A DNA stretch of 64,000 nucleotides from Sclerurus mexicanus (lineage: Eukaryota; Chordata; Aves; Passeriformes; Furnariidae): the NCBI GenBank assembly GCA_013396755.1, contig VWZF01003642.1:34444-98443 (forward strand), in the 5' to 3' direction. Under the pieces are notes generated by a model. The model was given only the letters and a program-made list of their open reading frames with translations, searched no databases and was not told the DNA's origin. Within the stretch, counting starts at the first letter, position 1; each line of letters opens with the position of its first letter. Position numbers and translations under genes: made by a program. Shown piece after piece: positions 1 to 12,700 of the stretch.

Positions 1-1740
1 AAAAAGGCAGAAAAACATTGCAGAGAAGTTACAAACCTGACCTTAAAAGGAATGCATTGCTCATGGCAGCTGCTAGCATCACACCACAAGTCATTAAAAC
101 CTTTACACACTACTAAAACATTCTACATATATAACCACATATAATACAGGCTCCAAAAACAAATAATTCAGAAATATTTTAGAAAGCCTGCATGCACTGC
201 AGAGAGGGCTTTAAAGTAACTGATTTTCTGCACACAGAATTGTGGGAATTTAATATCTATCAAGTGAGACTAGAGCTGAGTTCCATCAGAAAGTTTTTAG
301 CATTCTCTATGAAGAACATAAAAAAGTTTCATCTGAAATCTTCATTTAAACTGACAACAAAGACACCATAATTTTAGTACTAACTCTAGATCCCTATTAT
401 TAGAAATGGAAATTTTGCCCATTTTGAACCTCAAAAAGGGACAGGGACAATATTCATATTTCCAGCATAAAGAGAAACCCCTAACAAGGAGGCTAATATT
501 TTAAAAATAAGTAATAAATGTAATGAATTATTATTAAGTCTAAGAGTTAATATAAACAGATTAGTAGACAGAAAACAGGCATAGCACAGTAAATTCATTA
601 TACAGACAACACCTCTGTATAGGTGCATACAAAATAGTTATACATTCACAAAGTTGATTTCTACATAATTTCTTACCAGATCAGCTATGTAAGAAAGTGT
701 CTTAATCTTGAATTCATGATTTACCTAGAAATGTATTCATAAATGATTCTGCATACAGCTGTAAACCCCTCCTCTGGCATTTGATTTGTCTGTTTTGAGA
801 TATGACAACTCTATAAACATAACTATATAAGAAATAAATTCTTTAAATGTTAAACATTAAGAAAAGGAAACCTGTCCAGTTAGCAACATTGTTTTCATAA
901 TGTGAAATGATCTACTTCAGTCTGAAACCAAAAAAGGTAAATTAAAGCACCAAGAAGAAAAGCAATCTTATTTTAAAAACTGCTAAATCTGCAGAAGAGA
1001 CAATTAGCCAAATATCAAACCTACAAACTGTTCTGAATTATGTCCTGTTCATATTAATAATTTGAAAATGCCAGCCAATTGTTTGGCTTTCTTCTTTCCA
1101 CATATAGTGGACCCTAGAGACAATGATGCCTGAATTCTCTCACAGACAAAATGTTTTTGTAAGCTTACTGTCACACAGTCTCAAGTATAGAAACTCCTCA
1201 CTGGACTTGTATTTATAGTGTAAACGAGGCAGATGGGACTTTGCAATTATGCTCTTATTGCACCATGTCAAAACACGCCTCGGAAAAGCCCATTTCACTT
1301 CAAATCAAAATATGAAATAATCTTAGAGCTTGCATACACGGTATTTCCCGCCACTCCAGCTACACTGTTTAGTTAGAGAAGTGCCAGTCCCTTATACAGA
1401 CACACTTAAACTAGTTAAAATTGCATATAGAGCAGTTACATTTCACTGGATAAATTACCAGGTTAAACCAATGCAGCTGAAGCACAGTTTAAGAACATTT
1501 AAGCAATCCCACGTTAGGTAATTGCACTGAAGTCAATTAATCATTTCAGGTACATGTGTAGTAAGATTTCCGATAATAAGTCCTTATATTCGTTTTACTT
1601 TATTCCTTCAAATCCCTCTATAAACAAGCATATAATCTAACTATGACATTTTTGTATTTAATTTCTGACAGCAGAAGTAGAGCATCTACAGGAACATGAG
1701 TGTAAAATATATAATGTAATCAATATTTAAAAAATCTTAC
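1..1740 (-). other. NIPBL: NIPBL intron 10 (5' part)
   Basis: AT-rich intron sequence downstream of the exon 10 donor (GTAAGA at 1735-1740). I looked for exon 11 (the peptide after SNKG) on the minus strand and did not find it, so intron 10 is at least 1740 bp. No repeat family recognised. Confidence 0.85.
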
Positions 1741-3705
1741 CTTTATTGGATTTGGATGACTTGTTCTTGTTAGGTTTAAAACAAGAGCCCCTTGATTTAT
1801 CTTCTCTGTCCTTAATAAATTTCTGCACATCATCCAAAGAAAGCTTTTGAAGGACAACTACAGGCTTAGCTCCTTTATTTAGATCTTCAACTAGCCCAAT
1901 CTTCTCTACTTTGTCCTTCTGTTCACCTCTAAATTCAGTTTTCCTTGACTCCTGAGTAACATTGCCATCTTTGTCACGCTTGATTTTTGGAATGACAAAA
2001 TGTTTCAATGCGCCAGATCTTCCCCCCAACAAATAACTGGGAAACTCTGCTTTATTGTCACCATGTGCTTTATTACTATCTACTTTACTCTTATTACCAT
2101 CTGTCCTTCGTTCATCCTTGCTGTTGGGTGACTTAAAACCAAGTTTATCAGATCTTGATTTACTAGAATCTCCTTTACCTTCCTGTTTAATACGAGGGCT
2201 GTCAGGCCTTGATTTCTGATCCCCAGGAGAAAACCTCTCCCTTGATTCACCAGACTCATGTCTATATTTCCTTTCAAATTTCTCAGGTTTTGAACCATCA
2301 GATTTAATACCATGTTTAGAATNAATCTTCTCTACTTTGTCCTTCTGTTCACCTCTAAATTCAGTTTTCCTTGACTCCTGAGTAACATTGCCATCTTTGT
2401 CACGCTTGATTTTTGGAATGACAAAATGTTTCAATGCGCCAGATCTTCCCCCCAACAAATAACTGGGAAACTCTGCTTTATTGTCACCATGTGCTTTATT
2501 ACTATCTACTTTACTCTTATTACCATCTGTCCTTCGTTCATCCTTGCTGTTGGGTGACTTAAAACCAAGTTTATCAGATCTTGATTTACTAGAATCTCCT
2601 TTACCTTCCTGTTTAATACGAGGGCTGTCAGGCCTTGATTTCTGATCCCCAGGAGAAAACCTCTCCCTTGATTCACCAGACTCATGTCTATATTTCCTTT
2701 CAAATTTCTCAGGTTTTGAACCATCAGATTTAATACCATGTTTAGAATCATGTTCGTTTTTGTTTGAGGATCTCAAATATTCAGGCCTTCTAATCTTGGA
2801 TGGATCTCCTCTGTATCTCTCTGAGTCCGCCCTGTCCTCAGATCTTTGTTTAAGGCTATCATGGTCACGCCTTGGTGTATCAGAAACTGAACGCCCATCA
2901 GGCTTTTGTTTTGTTGGATCAGATCTACTTTCAGGTTTTACCCTTGAAGGATCAGACTTCATATCTAATTTGTGCCTAGATATTTCAATTTTCTTGTCTG
3001 ACAGTGGTTTACCAGAGTCCCTCCTATTATCATGTCTATGTTTTGGTGTTTCAGGCCTCCCTTCACTCTTTTGTTTTGGTGTTTCAGGTCTTCCTTCACT
3101 CTTCTGTTTTGGTGTTTCTGGTCTCTGCCGTATTTCCTGTTTGCCATTATTCTGTTTTCCCTCATTTTGTTTCATCTCCATTTGCCTGTTCTGGTTTTGT
3201 TTTGATTCTGTTTGTCTGTTCTCATTGTGCTTCACTTCCATTTGTCTGCTTTCAAACTTGCTTTCATGTTTCACTTCTAACTGTTTGCTCTCGTTGTGTT
3301 TACTTTCCAACCGTCTGCTCTCATTTTGCTGAAATTCCATTTGTCTGTTTTCATTTTGCTGGATATCTGTCTTTTGACCTTCAAAGTCTGACTTTTTCCT
3401 AAAAACTTCTGGATGGTTTTCAGATTTAAATTTAAGAACTCCAACAGGATCTTCTTGGGGAACCGACACAAACCCGTCAGTATACTGCTTAATTTCTTCA
3501 GGTTTTTTGATGGTGTCCAAATCCTGAGTTACTGTTGCCTGAGAGTCTGCTCTTCCTGCTTGTTGTAGATCAATACTAACCATCAATGCAGGCCTTGCCC
3601 CATTTCCTGCAGAACCTGTCTCCTGAGAAGCTGCTCTATTTCCTCCAGTAGCACCTCCAGCCTCTGGCGGTTTGTTTTCTTGTTTTCGCTTCTTCAGAGG
3701 CTTAT
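1741..3705 (-). CDS. NIPBL: NIPBL exon 10 (large basic repeat exon, with assembly duplication)
   Basis: Acceptor ...ACTTGCAG above 3705, donor GTAAGA below 1741. The exon opens with a basic KKRK motif, then a Gly/Ala segment and ALMVSIDLQQAGR. It continues with an Asn/Glu/Lys/Gln-rich degenerate repeat tract (about 3130-3380), three tandem 11-residue units of the type RPETPKQKSEG (3026-3124), and a long Ser/Lys/Arg/Asp-rich disordered region. Then come the conserved FPSYLLGGRSGALKHFVIPK block, the HP1 chromoshadow-binding motif PVVVL and the LSLDDVQKFIKDRED helix. As assembled it is 1965 bp. Of this, 426 bp (a 425-bp exact repeat plus one N) is a duplication at a contig join; without it the exon is 1539 bp, against 1626 bp as I recall for human. 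The duplication preserves frame, so translation shows no stop, only one unknown residue. No Met here is a start. Confidence 0.96.
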
Positions 3706-6700
3706 CTGCAAGTTAAAAGAGAAAAAATCACAAATTACATGTAAAGGCTGATAAACGTCCAAACAAGAATGTCCATTCCCCTCCACTCCCACCAGTGAAC
3801 CCTCCTTAGTATGTATAAGCACACACACCAAAATACACTGAATTTAAAAGCAAGAATAGCACTTCTCTAGCTAATACTTTTTAATACAGACTATCATTCA
3901 TTGTCAATCTACCAGAGATGCCAATTAATCATTAAAAAACTCCATCCTCATAACATATGAAATCAAAGGCCCTGTGTAATTCCCAAGAGAACCACCTAAT
4001 AAAGCAACTGCAATACATAACGGCTGAAAAAACCCACTTAAAAAAACTCCAAACCACTAAATTACACTTGAAGCAAAAGTTTATAAAGACAAAGTCAACA
4101 TGCACCTCCACAACTACTTTTTGAAGAACACTGCTATAAAAGATTATCTTCTGCAGATTCAACCTGCTTCATTACATATTACACAATGCAAAGATCTGCA
4201 GTGATTAAGACAGGGACTATCTCTACTTGGTTCGGTGCATGAGATGGACTTCACACATATTTTAGACAGGGAACACACAAACAGTGAACAAAACTGACAG
4301 AGTAACTCCACCAGTCCACACTTCTTTGAAGCAAAGCAGTATACCAAGGGCTGGAATCTATATCTGAATACATACCTATTAGGTGGGGGGCCACTACACA
4401 CTTAAAAAGTTGAGTATTTTCTCTTTACAATCATAATGCTTTTCATAGATGAAATAAAAAGTTCAGTGATAATTTTCTGTCAAGAGCCCGACTCTGCAAT
4501 AAGCCTTTCAGTTTACACTAAAAAATCACTAGAAGCAGAATACAGAAAAATAAAGTGAGCCAACCACACACACTGTAATTTGATATAATTCACAGAAATG
4601 AGAAGGACATGGAAGTATCCAAAAGGGTATATTCTACTCATTCAAACCACAACCTGTTTTTATTACCAATATGAAACTCTAAACTAAAATTAATTTCTGC
4701 CATAAAAACTAAAAGCCCTACCTGCACCAAGGCTTATATTCTCATTTCTCAACTATCACTGTGCAATTTGTCCAAAAAACACTACTTTCTCTGTAATCAG
4801 GGAATATAATTGTAAGGCTAAGGAACGATTAAACGTAGATACATTGTCAAAATGCCTAGACCGCAAATGCAACATAAGAAAAATACCATATTTGGTACCT
4901 AAATTTGCAGTGCCTTATCACCTGATGCAATGAGCTAGTTCTCTTTTCCAGGGCAGGAGAATGAATGGCAAGGAGGATGCAATCAAGAAATACAGGGAAA
5001 AAAGCCAATTAAAAAACCCACACCCTTCTCTGAAATTGTAAACCAGAGTTATAACATATGTCTTCTAATTTCTTCTAAATTTTTAGAAGATTCTTACTTA
5101 GAATTATTGAAACTTTGCAGGATCATCTCCAAAATTAAAATAGGACACAATAACAAATAGTAACACAGTTAATTCCAGTGATGTGAATAGGCTTTTTCCC
5201 CCATCATTTGCATCCTCAAATCTATTTCGATATTTCTAACTTCCCAGAATTTCAAAATCTTGTACAAGATTTAATGGCTTGAAGACAGTGAAGGCAGATA
5301 CCATAAACTCCATGCAGAAACTGGTCAACTGAAAATAAAGATCTTTGCAAAGTTCAGTCAAAACCTGTGGGAATGACTGCCAACTTTATGATAGACATGT
5401 GAAGCAAAATAAATTTGCCAAATCAAAGGTGCAGCTTTTTAGCATGGAGATTCTTGCTTCTTCTCTACTGCAACAACTGCTGGATTCATATGAGGACTTA
5501 CACAGATTAATTTCCCTACACTACTGATTGAAACAAATATGCATACATCCACATACACCATTACTGTATTTCTTAACTGAAACTCTTTAAATTTTGGACC
5601 ATAAATTAATAAACCTGTATTCTTAGGAGAAAATTGCTCAGCTTTGTCATGTTAGTCCAGAAATGTCAGCTGCACTGAAAAAGTCCTGTAAAGCTCTGAT
5701 AGTGGATCTAACAGAAGTCTTTAAGACACTACTGTTATTCATTATCTTCCCCATTCCTTTAGCTGAGGTCATCCCCTACGGCACAAGGGAACACACATTC
5801 ATATTTCTAAAAGTGCACGTCACTGTCCAATGCATCACCTTAAGGCACTAGTGGAGGTGGTTTGCATTAACCTACAAGGCTGAAGGAGCCAGATATGAGC
5901 AAGAAAATGTCTCCCTCTCTTACATCTATTATAGAAGCAGATGGCCACGAGCTGTGATGCCTTAAACAGCTGTGACTCAACCAAAACTCACCTTTCAGAG
6001 CCCTCATGCTGTAGGCTCCGAGAGTAAACAACCAAAACAATTCAAGTAGGACCAATTTTCTTGCTTGAACTTCTGTAAGTGACCAGGTTCAACATGCTGC
6101 TGTTCTTCATCATCCGAAATGTCAAATTGAAAGAATACACAAGTAGATGATCACATCACAACTTGGCATACATATTCCCTCTAAATATACAGCTCTTCTG
6201 ATGCACCTTCTTCATTTCTCTTGATCACAGAATACTGATGTTTTAGTAACTTGACATCTTATTTGAGAAGAAAGGGGCAATTTCAAAACTTTGTTTTCCT
6301 AGATGGCAAGGTGATTGCAGACAGTTAACAGATCACTCAGATTTCTTCTTATTCCCAGTGCATCTTGAAGGTGAGCCTCAAAACTGGACTTGATCACTAC
6401 TGTTTTGCCTCTATGAGAATTATGGATCTAGGACAAAAATCTGTCCAACTATATGACAATATTAGGTTGAACTAGGGCATAAAAGGTAGGATGAGTACAT
6501 AGTAACACTACCTTCATCAAACACTGAAAAAACTCCATTGAATGAGCACAAAAACTTTTTAAGCTGCCATGATAGCTGCAGAAATCTGAAAACTGAAATA
6601 TACCATTGGGCTTCGAGGGTTTTATAAAATCTTGAACTCACTTTCAACACAAGAGTTTCAATATGAAAGGAAGAATTAGAGAGGTGAGGAGAGAGTAAAC

Positions 6701-9700
6701 TCTGGAAACAGATGTCTTCATATCTTCTCTTTTACAGTCAAATATATGGAAGTTTGCATACATCTACCTTGTTAAGTCATGAGATGAACAGATGAATTTA
6801 GGAACTTCTACAATATCCATTGAAATATACTTCATATCCTTCAGGGCATCAGTATCCAAGCTTCATCCACTTCATTCCATAGCTTGCAGAATTTCTTTTT
6901 ATTATGGGGATCTAGGACTTTGCAAAAATAGTAGACTAACATCTTTCTTTCAGGTCTAAGAGATCTAGATCCAAAGCTTGCTGCAGTTCAAACACATAGG
7001 CTCATAAACTCTTGAGACCAATAAAGTGTGATCAGGATCTTTTCACTTCAGTCTTTGTAACAGTTTTCATAATAAAAGGAATATATACTAATAAAAAGAA
7101 TATGTAGTAAGCCACAGAAGAGCTTTGTGACTATTTGAGATCAGGTATACAATTTTGCTCTTTTCAGATTCTTTTCAAAACCATTATTCACTCCTCTACC
7201 ACTCTCTGAGGATGTAGATACATGCAAAATACATCTACATTTTGCCAATTAACATATATCTACATTTTGTACATTACCAAATTTGTGACAGTGTAGAGCA
7301 CAGTCTGATCCCAGTTATTCTATGCATACATCCTTTTGACTTCATAAATTCACAAGGATGCTCTCTTTACATTGCAACAGGCTCACCAAAGGGCAGTACC
7401 TTGCAACCCAAAGCAAGATAAGCTACATTATACTAAAAAATAGTAGAGATGTTCTATCAAGTGAAATGATTCACTGTGGTACAAAAACCAAAACATTACA
7501 GGAATCACAAGGTTGACAGGGTAAAATAATGAGCTGGATTTTCAAGTGGTTGTCTCTCATCTGTCCTCTTACGAACAGTGTTCCTGAAGAAAGGTTGTGG
7601 CCTTCATCTTTGGAAATATCTGCATATCAAAATCATGAGTTCTTTCAGATTTAGAAATTAATTTCTGCAGAACTTTTGTGCAAAAAAATATTGCACTGGA
7701 ATAACCACAGATACCTTGAGACACATTTCTGCTGAAACTATGAGCCAATCATGATTTGAAGAACATCCATCCTGAACATAGATATGCTTGGAAGCTGAGA
7801 AGTGTTAGAAGCAGGAGCTGGATGAGGTGAGCTGTATTAAAGAAGTATCTCTATTCTTATATTCCAAAGCAGCACCCACAACACCATTAGCGATGAAGTC
7901 TCCTGTGTTACTGCTTTCCTGCAAATTTGATGATTGCCTTAAGTCCCAGATTAAACTCTTGCAACAACTGGGAACAACTGGATAATAGCCTAAAAACTTC
8001 TAGAACTGCTTGGCCTAGCAAACTGAAATGGGCTTTTGTAAGTATCTGTGAAAAGGTAAAATGTCTAAATAATAAACATGCCTGCTAAGCTTTATTTTAG
8101 TAGAATGGTAACTCCTCACTGTATTAATATTCCTTGATAGACTTGAAAATAGACATAATAGAAAAACTGTCGCTTCCCCCTTTACACTTTCCAAGAGATT
8201 CAGTTGGAGACTTCATATCCAAGATGGTTAAATATGAATGTACTCCTCTTCAGAGCCACAAACAAGACTGATCCTCTAATGCTGAATTCTGGATGAATCA
8301 TTTTGATAGTAATTGAAAATAAAAACTTCATTTTTTTGAAGCATAACAATTAAGAGTTTCCCACCTTAAAATCTCTTCAGAGATTACTGGACTATGCCTT
8401 CACTTATTTGAAATACCATTTATCTTAAATCAGTAATTAATAAATTTAACCCAAATATATCAGTTCTAAGAGGTTATGACATGTTGTCAAATCTTCTGTT
8501 TTTTAACAACCTCAGAGACAAGTTAGAGAGAGGCCAATTAAAAGCTTATCTTAAAATTTAAGACAACAATCAAGATTAGAAATTCTCAACAGGTAACACT
8601 TAGCTATATCTCCAAATAAAAACCTTCTGTTTACTGTCAAGTGTTTTCTTAGTTATTTTTCACAGATCTCTTCAAGTTTTCTAAGTGCCCTGTCCCCCCA
8701 ACCATCAGTGCTCTGTAGACCATAAGAATCTAACCTCTTAAGAAGAAGGTTTGAAATTACTTCAGTGGTACTGATGGATCACCTTCCGATGTAGTGAGGG
8801 CAAATATCTGTTCTATTCTACTCCATGAACACACACCATTAACAACCATGAGACCTCCCCCCAAAGTTCTATTCCAATGAAAAAAAGAACTGAACAACCA
8901 AAGAGAACTCTTCCCCTCAGCAGAAGAGATTTCCACGGTACCAGCTCCACTCCTTGAAGGAGAGGCTCAGCAAGCAGAGGTCAAAACTTTTCTGCTTCCT
9001 CCCTTACAGAAGAAACTCAGAAAGTACAGCCATGAACCTGTTATAGAAAGCTTTATAGAACTGAATAATTCTAAATATCTCTGAAGAGTCCAGAGGGCTT
9101 CCAGCTGCTGCTGTTCAAAGGAAAGGATGTGTGAGAATCTGAAAAGCAACAGCTGCTGATTTTTTAGCAATCCTTTAAAAGACTATCAAACTTCTGGTCA
9201 CTGTGCAAAAAGGAAAGCTCATCAGGAGGGATGTCTAAACTCATTCAGGACAAAACACAAAAAGGCTACAGGGGTCTCTAACGTGCCTTAGGGTACAGCA
9301 CACTTTATCGAAATGAAGATTCTGAAGTTTTGCTTGTTTTCTTAAATATAGCAATAACACAATTACTGTATCAGAATGAAATATGATTTTATGAATTTTT
9401 CTACTTAAGGATGTCTGGTAACTCATTCTCTGTCAACTACAGTAACACAACGGAAATATTACACTAGGAAATAATAAGAATTGAACTGCAGAAAGGTATA
9501 ATGAATATCTATACTTGTTTAGAGATTGGAAGATGTAAGTTAGCCTCCCTGAATTAATATTATTATCACAAACAATATGATTTTAAATACTTATGAGAGA
9601 TTTTTTTGACATAAATGCTGGGGTTTATCCATGTGATTCCTTTGTGCAGAATTACAGTTTTGTAAATTCAAAATATCTGAGAAAAATCTAAAGTGTACTT

Positions 9701-12700
9701 ACTAAAATGCACTGAAAGAGCACAGCACCTAACTTCACAAGAAAAATGCAATGCACTAACATCAGACTTAATGAAAACTACTTATTTTAAATATCACTTA
9801 TACTAACACATCCAGTTAGTTTTCAATTAATTTGTATAAATAGAAAACTTTAGAAATAAGCAATGACTTTGAAATCTCCATTCTAGACATTGATTTTGTT
9901 CTGACATCATGCCTTGCACAAAATCAGGAATCAAAAATAAATTAACTAGATACAGTAGCACTTCTATTACATGACAATGAAAAAAAGTCTGTGTCTTCTT
10001 AGGGTGATGCCAGAGTGAACTTAGTGTCTATAAACTACAGAAATGCTGGGATTAACCTCTTAATAAGTTCCTTCATTACTCATGCCATTTCTTTATCAAG
10101 ATTTAAATCCATTATAGAGAAATGATTGTTCCAGAATATAAGTCATTACTGGGTAAGTAATATCATACATAACTCCTCTCATCCAACTAACAGGTACAAT
10201 CAAGTGTATATACTACATACAGGTTATACTTAATTGTCTAGTCTTAGTTTACACTACAGATGGGGAAAAAAAGAAAGATGAATTCTTGCTACACTGCTAC
10301 ATTTTTGTTATTTTCTACACCTTCTTATAAGGACCTACACCTTCTTATAAGAACAGGTTTCTGCATTACTCTGTGTAAAGCACAGCCTGGGATAAATAAG
10401 GGAATTTTGATTTCACGTTACACATGAGCACAAATAAAAATGTGCACTTATTAAAAGCACAGAATCACAAAGTATTCTGATTTGGAAGAGAACCACAAGG
10501 ATCATAAGTCCAAGGATCATCTTAAGTCAATAGTCCATATGAGGACCAAACCTACAACCTTGGCATTATTAGCACCATGCTCCAGCCAAATGAGCTAATA
10601 CATGTCTCTACTTTTTTTTAAAAAACAATGTATTTTTCATTCAATCAGTATTTAATTCTTCATAAAAACTATAAAAGAAAATAACTTTTCCTAGACAGAT
10701 GGAAACTTTGCAACATTTCATTGCAATGCCTCTGAAGAGAAGAGGAATTTCTTCCCCTTACTTTTCGTAAAACATTTGAACACACACACAGACGCGAAAT
10801 CCCTCATCTAGAGGAATTGGAGGCTGTAAGGCTGCTTTTCTTGGAAGAGCTACATGAGGTAACCAGTTTCATCCATTATGTCATGCTACGAAATGCAGAC
10901 CTAATTACACAAAACACAATACCTAATTCTTATACTGTCCTGCTACACAGACACACAATCTTTCAAAATCTCTCATTTCATCTTCTGGTACTAGTGACTG
11001 AAATCTGCAGGATTACTATACAAATTACTACACTTGTAGCTCCATTCTTAAGGAAATAAAGCCCCTATAACATATTTCTGGAAATGAATGCTAATATATT
11101 GGTTGTAATTACACATTGTGCATTTCATTCATTTGCTACAAAAAATTTAGATGTAAACAAACCATTCTTAATAGTGTTCTTCTATTAGTTTCCTCTTCGG
11201 GGAACTTTATGAGGGAGATGGGTAATGGGAGAAAGGGAGAGGAACTGGATAAGAACTTAAAAGGTAAGAGAAAAAGGTTACTTACCCATAACAGTAGTTT
11301 TGAGAGTTTTGCTCCGGCAGATTCACACTCTTGGGATGTGTGTCTCTGCTGCTATGGGCTTGGAACGAACCAAAAAAAGAAGGGCCCACAGCAGGCATCC
11401 AAATGCCCCCTAACTGATCCCATTATTGGAAATAAAGTTATAACAGCTTCACTTCTTCCTAATTCAAAGAATCCACAGTAAGATTCCAAAGAAGTGGGTA
11501 AAATGGATCCTCGAGGATAAAATATATAGGGAAAAATACACACATACAAACCGGTTTGTCTCATTAAAAAAATTCTTCTAATGCTTTTAAGTTTAAAAAA
11601 ATATTAGCCTCCTAATGAAATTGTTAGTGATTAATGATTTCATTACTCTTCTCACAAATCCCAAAGGACATTGCCTATTACAAGTAAAAGCAGAACTTCT
11701 TAATCTGTTAAGACAGTGGTATTATACAAAAGTGTCTTTGAAACAGCCTAAAATCTAACTGTGACCACACAATTCTATGTATGGAAGAACTCAAATTAAA
11801 ATGTAGCAAACCTGAATAAAATAAAAAACTAAATCAATTGGAAGAATAGTATCTGAAAAAGGATGGGTTACTTTCTGGGGTTTTATGTAATTTTCAAGTT
11901 TACCTTCTCTCTTCCCCTTGCTAGAAGGCTCAGAGCTCCTTTTTGCTTTAATATCTTAAATAGTTTGATTCACAGTATTTGCAGTTTTTAGAAAAGCATA
12001 AAATATCTTGAGGTATAAACTTTGAAAATTAATTCTGTAGCAGGTCTAAATCTTGAAAAACAAGAACTTAATGTAATGTTCTAAGAAAGATTTAATCTGA
12101 AAGTGACTAACTTTGAACTACGTAACTATACACAAAAATTACTCACGGGTACCTGAACAGTGGCAAAGCACAAGTTAATGCAAAGAACTGAGGTTACCAA
12201 AATGAAATTTCGTCTTCAACATCCCCGTATTCCAAAAAGAAAAAAAGATCCTTGAGAAAAACAGAAATTCCCAGGATAAATTTTCTAATTTCCTGTACTT
12301 TCTTGGAGTAGTCAATTTCAGAGTGTGAACAAAGCACAAGTTGAATTAAGTGAACAACCAACAAAATTGGTTCAGAATACAGACCTCTACTTGTTTCAAA
12401 AGGATTCAACAGCACCAAGTAGTACAGGAAATGTGACTACTGGCAGTGGTTAGAAGAGAATAAAGTGCCTGTGAAGTTTCATTACCTTTCTGAAGAAATT
12501 AAATCATCAAAATACCACAGTGTGCCTAGAGCAGAGGACAGTTCACCTGTTGATTGTTGTGAAAAAAGATAATCCATTTCTGTACTAGCCCTTTTGAATG
12601 ACTTTTTTTCCAACTCAGATAATCTGAGTCTTGATAAATAATACTGTAATGCTACACATTCTTTCAAAAGAGAAGAGATGATCTAGTACAAGATTAACAT

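Noticed and set aside
2760..3402. Plus-strand open frames of 132-190 codons opposite exon 10
   Set aside because: They are antisense reflections of the stop-poor repetitive NIPBL exon 10.
10459..10602. A functional tRNA-Ile gene
   Set aside because: The tRNA-like head is diverged, the B box is damaged and it continues into a CR1-like tail; it is a SINE copy.
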